From Fragilariopsis cylindrus CCMP1102 (taxonomy: Eukaryota > Bacillariophyta > Bacillariophyceae > Bacillariales > Bacillariaceae), in the NCBI GenBank assembly GCA_900095095.1, contig FMBT01000385.1:1-64000 (forward strand): a stretch of 64,000 bases of DNA, in the 5' to 3' direction. The translations under genes were made by a program, and so were the position numbers. Below the pieces are notes generated by a model that had not been told where the DNA came from, made no database searches, and saw nothing but the letters and a program-made list of their open reading frames with translations. Shown one piece after another: positions 33,500 to 42,885 of this stretch. Position 1 is the stretch's first letter. Every line of letters starts with the position of its first letter.

Positions 33500-34673
33500 T
33501 TACAACTTCAATCTTTGAAAACTTTCAAGAGCCTTCGACGAAAACGGTAGATCTTTTATCGCTCTAAATAAGACAGGCTCTTCTTCTTCGCTGTATGCAC
33601 AAAGTGCCATTATGATAGCACCTGTCAATAATTTAGGACTAGGTCTTGCAAAATATTGATCACCATTTGCAGCATACAGATTTCCTTCACGGTTACTTCG
33701 AAGATTTGTAAAGTAATGTCGTTCAGACGTTGCATCAGTAATGTTGCGTTTCAAATCAAATCCACAACATCCAACAATTATCAGATCCGGGTCGGATTCT
33801 TCTATTTCGTTCCATGTTACTCGTCTCGACCGTCCATCTGAATCAGGTTGAATCGCGAGTTCGGTTCCAACTATGCGGGCCATATCGGCTACAACATCAG
33901 AACACAAAAATAGTAATAGCAGAGAAACAAACAAACAACAAATAAGTAAATAAGCGAGGCAGCGAGCGAAGGGGTATGTTGTGAATTAGCATAAGTGCTC
34001 TTCTCTATTACTCACGAACCCAATGCCCTCCACAAAACGGTGGGTTGCACCATTCCATCAACAGCATTTTTTTCGTTGTTCTGTTAGAACGCTTTTCTTT
34101 CACGACAGATTGTAGTTTATCGAGATTCTCACGAAGTTCATTACACAACTTCTCGCCTCTCTTGGAAATTCCAGCTGCATCTGCGACTTGCTGCATATTA
34201 TGTATCACATCTAGTAAGTTCATCGGTGTTAACAAGACAACTTTTGCATCAATTCCTGCTTCATTTAATGCCTTAATGACAGTTGCAGAAGATGGGGCAC
34301 AGACATGACACAAATCCTGTGTTACGATCATTGTAGGAGATATCTTCTTCAGTAGCTCTTTATTAATGGGATATAATGTAGGTATCTCATCAGTTGTTAA
34401 CGAAGATGTATCAACGACACTCTCTACCTTCCGACTATTCTCTACTACTTTTGTGTTGATGTCACATTGAGACGACGATGAGGCATATATTTGATCCTCT
34501 GTAACGATAACGACAGACGGGGGTAGACCATCTGTATCACAGCAATGAGTTATTCCCACAACTGAATCTTGTAAGCCAAGATGGACGCAAATATCTGTAG
34601 CCGATGGAATTAAACACACGATACGCAGTGGACGTATTTCGTCAGCCGAAGAGTCAGCAATAGATGTAACCAT
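33500..34673 (-). CDS. BtuF/FhuD-like metal-ligand (cobalamin-type) receptor, two exons
   Basis: Member of the helical-backbone metal receptor superfamily, which in bacteria binds cobalamin or Fe-siderophores for ABC import. Exon 1 is 34016-34673 and exon 2 is 33500-33888. The 127-bp intron starts GTGAGT and ends TTGTAG (phase 1); joining the exons gives PPFCGGHWVPDMARIVG, the family's conserved GHWVPEM-type element. The 348-residue protein opens with RIVCLIPSATDICVHLGL and VVGITHCCD, as in cobalamin-binding members, and ends with SDPDLIIVGCCGFDL and a helical C-terminal lobe. No signal peptide is visible, so it is probably cytosolic and not a periplasmic-type receptor. A Ser-rich insertion lies at about 65-90. 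The ligand is unknown; B12 or a haem- or Fe-related compound are candidates. Confidence 0.82.
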
Positions 34674-35618
34674 AATAGTAAGATAGTTGAGAATCTCTTC
34701 CAGATTGTCTTCTAGTAACGGTACGTTGTCAGCAGTGGTATTATCAATACTGCTAAGTAGATAAACGAGCTTCTTGGTGTTGCTGTGCTATGTTATAGTA
34801 ATGGTACGTTGTCAGCAGTGGTATTATCAATACTGCTAAGTAGATGAAACGAGCTTCTTGGTGTTGCTGTGTTGAGTCGGGATTGTGTCGAAAAGATCCA
34901 TTTCCAGCATCTCCAACATTCAATATCCAACCACATTTTATTTTATTTCATAAAAGTTGTTGTTTTGGCGAATGAGTCACGTAGAGCGAAGATAAAAATT
35001 GAGCAAAATATTCTTAGATTTGCCTTTCCCCCTAACTTACTGATTTGAAGTACTGTACTTTTGGAGTACAGTATCTCCATTACGGAAAAATAATACACAC
35101 GTCCCGATCGTTGGAGTATCACTCGTCCTAAATCAATACGCCAAATCGCATCTCTTCGCGATGTGGCTTCCCTTTGATAGGCGTAAAATATAATGGTGGT
35201 GGTATCGTCTGTAGTTACAAGCTCATCAATTGCTGATACGTGAGTGTTGCTTACTTTCCAACACATATAATGGATTGCTTCGCATTTATCTTTTGATAGT
35301 AAATATCAGTAAAAATGATCTAGGAAGTACACTAGTAGATAAAGAAGATCTTTATATTAATTACAACGGTTACTTTACACAGTTTTACAGGATACTATTT
35401 TCGTGCTATATAATACATTAAATACAATACAATCATAATGGAATTAATGGCACCACAGGGAAATATGCGTACCAACAATAGTTTGTGTTGCTGACTGCTT
35501 ACTCTCTCCACCCATTTATGCATGATTTATCCCGGATCATAGTTTTTACATGTTATTTGATATTTATTACATTCCAACCCCAATATAATTGAAATGTTTC
35601 TTAATTATCCCATCTCAT
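34674..35618. other. Intergenic with an 83-bp tandem duplication
   Basis: About 34713-34787 and 34796-34871 are near-identical direct repeats offset by 83 bp, each with TGGTATTATCAATACTGCTA. They lie 40-200 bp upstream of the BtuF-like start codon, within its presumed promoter. The rest is AT-rich, with the ORF at 34943-35266 not recognised. Confidence 0.6.
34713..34871. repeat. Tandem duplication upstream of the BtuF-like gene
   Basis: Two copies of about 75 bp differ by about two changes (AACGG/AATGG; one added A). Each contains the imperfect inverted repeat AGCAGTGGTATT/AATACTGCT. Confidence 0.88.
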
Positions 35619-36440
35619 TCAAAACATGTTAATTGTTTGCTGTTCGTTAATGGAAAAGATGGAAGTCGGTGAGACCGAAGATGATGGTTCGAGCAACAGT
35701 GAAGTTGGAACTTGTGGTGGAATAGCTGGAGCCGGAACCATTCCATATCGACAAACGGGACAGGAAGTATGTTTGAATAACCATGCGTGCAGACACGCAG
35801 TATGGAAGATATGTTTACAGCATGTTGAATGTTTTGAAGAGCTGATCCGTTCATTGGCTTGGAAATCACCCAAACAAATAGTACATGTTGTCGTTATCGT
35901 TGTCGGTGTTGTTGTTGTTGTTAGTAATGCTGCTGATACTTTTGTCTGAGATAAAAGAGACGGCGTGGTGTCCATACTTTGTTGTTGTCGCTGTTGTTGT
36001 TTCTTCTTACTATTACTATTATCATTATCATTATCATCATTATTATCATTATTGCTCTCTTTCATTTGTTGTTGTTGTTGTACTATAAAATTTGCAAAGG
36101 TTGTTGTATCGAGTGAATTTTCGATTTGAATATTTCGTTCCATAATACTTTTTTTGGAATAATTAACAACGTCCGTATCGACTCTATTTCTTCGTGAAAT
36201 TGAATTCCATGCTGCATAAAATTGGTAAAATTCAACAGCATCAAAACAAAGTCTAAATCCAGCTAAGCCCAATCCAATTGTCATCCATATATAAAGAGAA
36301 TAATCTTGTTGGTGATGGTTACTGTTGCTGCTGTTGCTAACAGAAGTGGAAGGATAAAATAAGTACCATGAGGATTTCTCTATAACGATCGATGTCGATC
36401 GCGAAATTGTCATATTTTGCCTGATATGCGGTCGTTGCAT
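35619..36440 (-). CDS. RING-H2 finger protein, membrane-anchored, putative E3 ubiquitin ligase
   Basis: 273-residue protein. A membrane segment is at about residues 48-72 (YIWMTIGLGLAGFRLCFDAV). A Gln/Asn/Asp-rich and Thr-rich linker follows (about 110-185). The RING-H2 domain at about 188-232 has CTIC, then CKHIFHTAC with both histidines, then CPVCRYG, matching C-x2-C-x14-C-x-H-x2-H-x2-C-x10-C-x2-C. RING-H2 proteins with one TM segment usually act as membrane E3 ligases at the ER, Golgi or endosomes; the target is unknown. A short Pro/Ser-rich tail ends the protein. The start ATG is at 36440, divergent from the G3BP-like gene. Confidence 0.88.
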   Translation of the reverse strand: MQRPHIRQNMTISRSTSIVIEKSSWYLFYPSTSVSNSSNSNHHQQDYSLYIWMTIGLGLAGFRLCFDAVEFYQFYAAWNSISRRNRVDTDVVNYSKKSIMERNIQIENSLDTTTFANFIVQQQQQMKESNNDNNDDNDNDNSNSKKKQQQRQQQSMDTTPSLLSQTKVSAALLTTTTTPTTITTTCTICLGDFQANERISSSKHSTCCKHIFHTACLHAWLFKHTSCPVCRYGMVPAPAIPPQVPTSLLLEPSSSVSPTSIFSINEQQTINMF

Positions 36441-37384
36441 GAAAAGGGAGAAAAAGAGATAAGAAGTAGTAGTAGAAGAAGAAAGAAGCGGTCCGGATAT
36501 TCGAAGAAGAATTCACCGTCTAAACTTAAGGTATGCGAAACCAATAAAAAGCGATGCCAAATGAAGAACTAAAGAAAGAGAAAGATTGATTAATTATATT
36601 CGTCGAACGAATGTTTGAAACGACTTCCATACCTTAACTTTCCAAGGGACAGCGGGTAGGTGTTTGAGCTATAATTTTTATTGTTCTGTGACAAAAAAAA
36701 GGAAAAAATTCTAGCCAGTAGTATTCGCTTTTCGATACACGAGAAGGAAGATAGATGATAGGTCTTGATGTGTCGAAACGAGCGTTATCAAATTTTCCCT
36801 CGAATTTAAGTTGTCAAGAATTCACTCACCTCATGCCAACGACAAATTCTTGTGACGTGTACAGTATCTCTATGTTGTTACTCTGGGACTGATTCGACTC
36901 TATTCAGTCACGAATATATTGGTCTGGTCTTGTGTACGTGTCATAGGCAGAATGAACGGTAGGGGATTTTTTTGCTGCGCGCCGTTGCCCGCAGTAAAAA
37001 ATCAAAAACTACTAGTAACAACAAAATTGTTAGTGCAGTTTGTACACACGCTCAACGCGACCAGTGACTTGGCTAGTAGCTAGTACCAGCGCTACTTGTG
37101 TGTTGAAAAAAACTAGCAATGTCTCAGCACCTAAGATCGTGTTAAGATAACACCAGGTCTATCTAATATCTAATAATAGAAACACCGAGGAAACCAATCC
37201 CCTCTAATTTGTGCTCTTGTCATCCCTGACACTCACGCTATCGGGTTGATTCTGTTTGTGTTCATTACGTCTAATCTCTGAAGAGGACCAGAGGAGACGA
37301 TAGAGTAGCGGAAGAGAAAAAAACCGCGAACGACGTTGATATATTCATTCATTTTTTTCTCATTGGAAAACAGTAAATAGAAGA
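36441..37384. promoter_or_regulatory. Divergent intergenic region (RING-H2 / G3BP-like)
   Basis: 944 bp between divergent start codons, so it should contain the promoters of both genes. No motif can be named; several CG-rich clusters lie at about 36966-36990 and 37040-37080. Confidence 0.45.
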
Positions 37385-39106
37385 ATGAGTGAGACTACTG
37401 CTACCCCTTCGCCACCACCGCCATCATCAGATGTTGCCGCAGCTGGAACCGCGTTAAAGGTTGGTATCGCATTTGTCAAGCAATATTACAAAATTTTGAG
37501 TACCCAACCGGAAATGGTAGAACGATTTTATGCCGCTCCTGATGTTGATTTGTCATACTTGAGTCACGGTGAAGGTTCGGAACCGACTAGTCCTGTACCC
37601 CTAGAGGAATACAAGAAGAGTAATGATAAAGGTGATCATTTAAGTACAGAACGATGGGGTTGTGGTAATAACGAAAAGATGCTATTCGAATTAGAAGATG
37701 GTGCAATCGATGCTCAACCGTCCACAAACGATGGGATCTTATTAGTCGTTACGGCATGTGTCATCTTTAAGGGTAGTATTAGTGAAGATGGAGACGGAGG
37801 CGATACTAAGCGACGTAAGAAATTCGTTCAAACATTCTTTCTAGCCAAGTTTGGTAGAAACTTCAGTGTCATTAATGATATCCTACGGTTCTTAGTCGCC
37901 GAGCCGTCATCGGTTGTCATTGCTGCCGATTCGACGTTTGCTGCCACCGTTTCCCCCGTCAATGTCGATAGTTCAGCAGCAGCAGCAACCGCTATGAAGA
38001 ATACAGTAGATGATGTAGCAGTCGAAACCAAGGAAAAGAAGATTGATGCTGCCACGAAATCGAAAGCAACAACAGAAACCACGGAAAAATCATCGTCATC
38101 TGCATCAAAGGAGGAAACACCTAAGAGTAGCGATGACGCTGCTGCTGCTGTGGACGAGGCTCCTGGTGGAGGCGTTGAAGAGACGAAAGAGGAAGCACCG
38201 GATGAGGAAGAAGTTGCTGCAGAAAAAGCAACAACACCTACTAAGAAAACGACTGCTACTAAGGATGGAAAGAGTAAGAAGAATAAAAGTGGTTCCAACA
38301 ACAAAAGCCAGCAACAACAACAGCCGCAGTCGCCACAACCTGCTGCTGCTAAGCCAGCTCCTGGATCTTGGGCTAGTTTGGTAGTATCGGGAGGTAGTGC
38401 TCCGAACACTCCAAGTAGAAAAGCACCCGCAGCAGCAAAGGATAAGGCTAAACTACCTTTACCTCTCGTTGTTGATAGCAAAGAAAAAGATACAAAAGAA
38501 AATGGAACTTCGGCAGGTATAGAGGCAGAGAAGAGCAAAACCGCGACGACTAGTAAAAACAACTCCGGAGGTGGTGGTGGGGGTAGTAGCAAAAAAGCGG
38601 ACCTAAAATCAAAAGAGCAACAACAACAACAAAATCGAAGTAAACGTGATCCCGACAATACTTTGGTGATCAAGAATCTTAGTGACAACGTTAAGGAACA
38701 TGATATTATTAATATGTTCCAACCGTTTGCGGTTGCAACTAAGTCTAGAATTGTTGGTACCAATCTAAACCATCATCGTAATTTGGCATTCGTCGATTAT
38801 GATTGTGTCGCTCCTGTGAATGCCGCTCTTAAAAAACATGCTGAGACACCCTTTGAATGGAACGGTAAGGTCTTAGAGGTGGATCAAAAGACATTAGAGC
38901 AACGTGCTAGACGTAAAGCAGGACTTAGCTTCAATAATAACAGCAACAATGGATATCGAACTGGAGGTGGAAGTGGTGGAGGAGGAAGTGGAAAGACTGG
39001 TAGTAATAGTGGTGGTGGTGGTGACCAAAAAGATAAACGTAGTGGTGATCGTGACCGAGATCGAAGACGAAGCAGAGGAAACCGAGCTGGAACAGGAGCA
39101 AAGTAA
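37385..39106 (+). CDS. G3BP-like RNA-binding protein (NTF2 domain + RRM + Gly-rich tail)
   Basis: 573 residues in the arrangement of Ras-GAP SH3-binding protein (G3BP/Rasputin), a stress-granule nucleator. An NTF2-like domain spans about 22-170: VGIAFVKQYYKILSTQPEMV, RFYAAPDVDLSYL, and QTFFLAKFGRNFSVINDILRFL. Next is a long Ala/Lys/Glu-rich disordered stretch including SWASLV (about 325-340). The RRM at about 422-498 has NTLVIKNLS (RNP2) and NLAFVDYD (RNP1-like). The tail is Gly/Arg/Ser-rich. NTF2 dimerises and binds FG or FxFG-type partners; the RRM and tail bind RNA. The ATG is in a good purine context. No intron is needed. A second ORF of 311 codons on the opposite strand is a shadow. Confidence 0.92.
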   Translation: MSETTATPSPPPPSSDVAAAGTALKVGIAFVKQYYKILSTQPEMVERFYAAPDVDLSYLSHGEGSEPTSPVPLEEYKKSNDKGDHLSTERWGCGNNEKMLFELEDGAIDAQPSTNDGILLVVTACVIFKGSISEDGDGGDTKRRKKFVQTFFLAKFGRNFSVINDILRFLVAEPSSVVIAADSTFAATVSPVNVDSSAAAATAMKNTVDDVAVETKEKKIDAATKSKATTETTEKSSSSASKEETPKSSDDAAAAVDEAPGGGVEETKEEAPDEEEVAAEKATTPTKKTTATKDGKSKKNKSGSNNKSQQQQQPQSPQPAAAKPAPGSWASLVVSGGSAPNTPSRKAPAAAKDKAKLPLPLVVDSKEKDTKENGTSAGIEAEKSKTATTSKNNSGGGGGGSSKKADLKSKEQQQQQNRSKRDPDNTLVIKNLSDNVKEHDIINMFQPFAVATKSRIVGTNLNHHRNLAFVDYDCVAPVNAALKKHAETPFEWNGKVLEVDQKTLEQRARRKAGLSFNNNSNNGYRTGGGSGGGGSGKTGSNSGGGGDQKDKRSGDRDRDRRRSRGNRAGTGAK

Positions 39107-39163
39107 AGATCGGAATGGTTTTAAAGATCGCGAAAGAAATATTAAAGAAATGGATCTGAAAAC

Positions 39164-39195
<32 letters not shown>

Positions 39196-40063
39196 ATATT
39201 GAAAACATATATTACCAATTATAAAAACAACACACACACACACACAAAATGTAGAAAGAGAAATAAAATAATGACCGAAACGAAATTTATCACAAACATC
39301 ACCAAGTGATTGATGCCGTGTCGTGTCATTATAGATATTTGGTCTGCACCATAGAAGAGTTGTTCAACAGAATTCGTGAAAAATAGTCTGTATTTGAAAA
39401 TGGAAGAAAAAAGAAGGAAAAAAACACGAACAATAACTCTCTGAGAGATGGACAAATAAATTAAATTGCTAAAAAAAGATTTTTAATATCCTAGACGAAA
39501 AAAAAATGAATATTGATTTGGCCTAAATACCTTAACGAAACAAATATGTAGATATCATCGTTACTCTTATTGAGAATGATGGCTTGTATCTACCATATTC
39601 CTAGTAATTGGTGGCGTTACTATTTTTTACATTGTATTTTCGTCTTAATATTGAACAAGTGAAGGTAACAAAAATGCCCGCTATCATCGTGTCCATGTCT
39701 ACGTCTTCACTTTAAGAAGTTGTGAGAAGATCGTAAAAGGATATTTTCTTTTATACTTTGTCCCCTTTTCTTCTTCTTCTTGTCATGGTCAATCATGATT
39801 CGAACTCTTCGTACGGATGTTAGTTGCTGTTGCTGTTGCAGTTCCTCTTTATCTCCCTTCTCCTCCTCTTTTGTCATCAGCAAGTACAGTAAAGCAGTGG
39901 GGGGTACCGTATATTATGCACTGTACGAGTAGTACTTATTTATACGTGTAGGCTACGTATATTTAGATATGATGTTATGTACTCTTTCTTTCTTTAGAGC
40001 AAGCATGATGCTACAACTACCATCAAAGTTGCTGTTGCTGCTGCCGTCCAAACCAAGAAGTAA
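39107..40063. other. Convergent intergenic region with (CA)n
   Basis: 3' flanks of the G3BP-like gene and of the cysteine-rich gene. Two CA-dinucleotide runs lie at about 39164-39190 and 39227-39246. Nothing else seen. Confidence 0.55.
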
Positions 40064-41188
40064 TTAGAGTAATTCTTTGCAGCAGCGGACGATTTGCCTG
40101 ACGATGGGGATGAGGATGATGATGACGGCGATGACGATGCCGACGATAAAGATGATTATCAAGTCAGATTCATTATCAGTTGCCTCGCTAATACCATCAC
40201 CATCATCATCACCACCAATATTATAACTATCTGCAGCAGTACATGTAGTTTCACCACAACCAATCATATTACATTCACTACCACAAACATTCATATTTGA
40301 AAACCATCTACATTTCATTGCTGCAGCAGTAGCAGTATTAATATATGGATCCAAATAAGAAGAAGAACCAAGACGACTGGTTTCAATACATGTAGTACAA
40401 TCAGTTTGACTACTACATAAATCATTTTCAGCCACAGTACAAATATCATCTCCTGTCATTACTACACCATTCCCATTGAAATTTTCTATATCGTAACAAC
40501 CACCAACATCAGCAATTAAATTACTACATGATTCTACACAACCCATTCCATTCGCCCATCCACAAGCAGTAGGACCAATTTGTCGAGTAGATAGACAATT
40601 TCTACACGACATATTACTGTCACATTCACTATTCTTAATGATTGGATCATTATTATCATTATCATCGACATTGGCGACAGCGTCACATGTGAATGCTCCA
40701 CAACCCATTCCACCACATTCATGACCACAATAGGATTCAATACAACAATCAAAATGAAACCATTTACATGAATTAGTAGTACCATCAAAACCACCATCAG
40801 CAAATGTAGTATCAATACATGTCGTACAATCCGTTTGACTATGACATAACTTTATATTCGAAGCTTCCATCGCCATATATTTGGAACAAATTTCTTCCGT
40901 AGTAATTCCAGTAAAATCTTCCGAGGAATAACAACTTACATCAGTACCAATGACATCACAGGATTCCACACAACCTGCTACCGGTACCCAAGCACAGGAA
41001 TTTTCAAGACATCCATTACACGAATTAATGTATGTACTACATAATTCACTTTGTGCATTTACATTTACTACTAGTATCGTACCAAGAGTAAAAATAAGAG
41101 GAACGATTCCTCGTCCGAGAGGTTGTCCTCCCAATGATGACGATGACGATGATAATGATGATGGCGATGATGAGTAAGCATATACCAT
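40064..41188 (-). CDS. Cysteine-rich type I membrane protein with duplicated PSI-like module
   Basis: 374 residues. A poly-Ser start and hydrophobic segment to about residue 46 (ending VNVNAQS) look like a signal peptide. The ectodomain is two copies of a cysteine-rich module (about 48-170 and 185-325): GCLENSCAW and NCLSTRQIGPTACGW with GCVESC, then SQTDCTTCI (present exactly in both), a C(K/R)WF motif, and GMGCGAFTC or MIGCGETTC. A membrane segment at about 345-367 (IIFIVGIVIAVIIILIPIV) leads to a short basic, cysteine-containing tail. The spacing resembles PSI/plexin-like cysteine modules, but exact family is uncertain. Likely a surface or endomembrane protein; ligand unknown. One exon. 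Confidence 0.78.
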   Translation of the reverse strand: MVYAYSSSPSSLSSSSSSLGGQPLGRGIVPLIFTLGTILVVNVNAQSELCSTYINSCNGCLENSCAWVPVAGCVESCDVIGTDVSCYSSEDFTGITTEEICSKYMAMEASNIKLCHSQTDCTTCIDTTFADGGFDGTTNSCKWFHFDCCIESYCGHECGGMGCGAFTCDAVANVDDNDNNDPIIKNSECDSNMSCRNCLSTRQIGPTACGWANGMGCVESCSNLIADVGGCYDIENFNGNGVVMTGDDICTVAENDLCSSQTDCTTCIETSRLGSSSYLDPYINTATAAAMKCRWFSNMNVCGSECNMIGCGETTCTAADSYNIGGDDDGDGISEATDNESDLIIIFIVGIVIAVIIILIPIVRQIVRCCKELL

Positions 41189-41766
41189 GTTAGATGCTGT
41201 ATCGGTGACACGTCAGTACAATAGTTTCGTAAGAATAATTGTCTGCTGATAAAACAACACCAGAAGAAGTTCACAGCAAATATCTATCTTATATGGGACG
41301 TTGGTTTGTGCGATGATGATTGTAATCTTGTACGGGTATCGATGAACATTTATTTTTTGTCAGTGGTGTTCGGCTCTTTTTCTTGCCAACTAGCTCCATG
41401 TGTTTGATCAGGGATACCGGTATCGTATGTTTGATCAATTTATTACCCCTGTGTTTGATGTCATATCATAGCTATCATCATCAAGATTTATGGCATGTAC
41501 TGTATGCACACCTTTCGACCTTATTGATTATTGGAATTACTGATCTAGTTTTTTTATTAGAAAAAGATCACAAGCTGAGATACCGTAGATTGATGCATTC
41601 ACATGATCAGACAACAGAACATCGAACAAGCATCGGATCATTCAGTTATCCTAGTACAGTTTGTTTAAAGCCTTCGCCGTTCTAATATACTAATATTCTT
41701 GTCAATACGTTCGACTACCCGCAAATCGCTTACTTCTTACTATCAGACTATTCTATTATTGTTACT
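41189..41766. promoter_or_regulatory. Divergent intergenic region (cysteine-rich protein / LAMTOR2-like)
   Basis: 578 bp between divergent start codons. The 100-codon ORF at 41383-41685 has no recognisable feature. No motif named. Confidence 0.4.
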
Positions 41767-42357
41767 ATGATTCGTTCATGTCGGATACCATCTGTGTTAC
41801 AACGGATATGTACAGACAATATCATCCAGACTGCATTATTAGTGACGACCGATGGTGAATTATTAGGATCGACTGCGACAACATTTATTAGTGCCGATGG
41901 TACTAGTAAGGAATCTATTGAATCATTGGGTACATTAATTGCTGATATTGCCATCGACTACATGCAATTAGGTAATGAGTATGCTAATTTGGACATTGGT
42001 GGTGGAGATACTGCTGCTGCTGCTGCTGCTGGAACATCAACTCCGACATCAGCAGCAGCAGCAGCAGCAACGACATCATCATCCTCATCATCTGCGCAGC
42101 AACAGCAACCGCCAAATGGTGGTAGTAAGAAAAGTACTAGTAGTCACCTACAATGTTTGTTTTTGGAAATGGAATTTGGTTTAGTTGCAGTATCTGCTTG
42201 TGTTGGTGTTGATTGTATGGTAATTGCAATAGCAGCCCCAACAGCACCATTGGGTAGTGTCAAGGCACGACTACATGCTATTACTGAGTACGTCCAAGAA
42301 TCCTTCAGTCCATTGACAGCAACAGAAACAACATCAATAGCATCATCGTATCGATGA
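41767..42357 (+). CDS. LAMTOR2: Roadblock/LC7-domain protein, LAMTOR2-like
   Basis: 196 residues with a single Roadblock/LC7 fold interrupted by a low-complexity loop. The first part reads IRSCRIPSVLQRICTDNIIQ, then TALLVTTDGELLGS; the second LQCLFLEMEFGLVAVSACVG, MVIAIAAPTAPLGSVKARLH, AITEYVQESFSPL. Order and spacing match LAMTOR2 (p14), a subunit of the Ragulator/LAMTOR complex that anchors Rag GTPases for TORC1 signalling at the lysosome or vacuole. About 45 residues of Ala, Ser and Gln (about 85-125) are inserted in the loop. Other Roadblock proteins (dynein light chain) are shorter and differ in the N-terminal helix. Identification as LAMTOR2 in particular is moderately certain. Confidence 0.78.
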   Translation: MIRSCRIPSVLQRICTDNIIQTALLVTTDGELLGSTATTFISADGTSKESIESLGTLIADIAIDYMQLGNEYANLDIGGGDTAAAAAAGTSTPTSAAAAAATTSSSSSSAQQQQPPNGGSKKSTSSHLQCLFLEMEFGLVAVSACVGVDCMVIAIAAPTAPLGSVKARLHAITEYVQESFSPLTATETTSIASSYR

Positions 42358-42885
42358 TAATATTAATAATAATATTAATATCAATATATTACAGTACAGT
42401 ACAGTACAGTACAGCATTATAGCACAACTTTTTCGAGCAAATCAGAGAGGGAGAGAGAGGATGAAAAAGAAAACTAAATTAAGGGAAATAATTTTAATAT
42501 ACGAATTTTCTTCTTATAAAAAACGATTACAAGTTAAAGAATGTAGAAAATCAATTACAACTTCTGATATTATGAGTTTTATCATTTTATTTGTTTTATG
42601 TTTATGAGAGTGGCAGTGTCACGGTGATGTGATGGATATGTTGTAATACAAGTTTTTCTTGTGTGCCCTTATACCACTTTCGTCATAAATTTTATTATGT
42701 AGTTTCGTTTATGTATGTATATTTATTCATTCCGTGTAGCATTACTCATCATTGTTTTTGTCGTTCCCTTCTAACTAATGAATAGTTGTTATAATTTTAA
42801 GATTTGATTTGGTATCATTTAATACACTGTATCGTTTGTATGTACAAAAAATATGTTGTTGTGAATTTAGTTTGATTTGTTTACT
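42358..42885. other. Convergent intergenic region
   Basis: 3' flanks of two converging genes; begins with AATATTAAT-type repeats and a (TACAG)n run (about 42392-42414). No gene. Confidence 0.5.

Noticed and set aside
37828-38763. 311-codon ORF on the strand opposite the G3BP-like gene
   Set aside because: Antisense shadow created by GC-biased third positions and CAA/GCA repeats of the real gene; its residues are Ser/Leu/Phe-rich without a domain.
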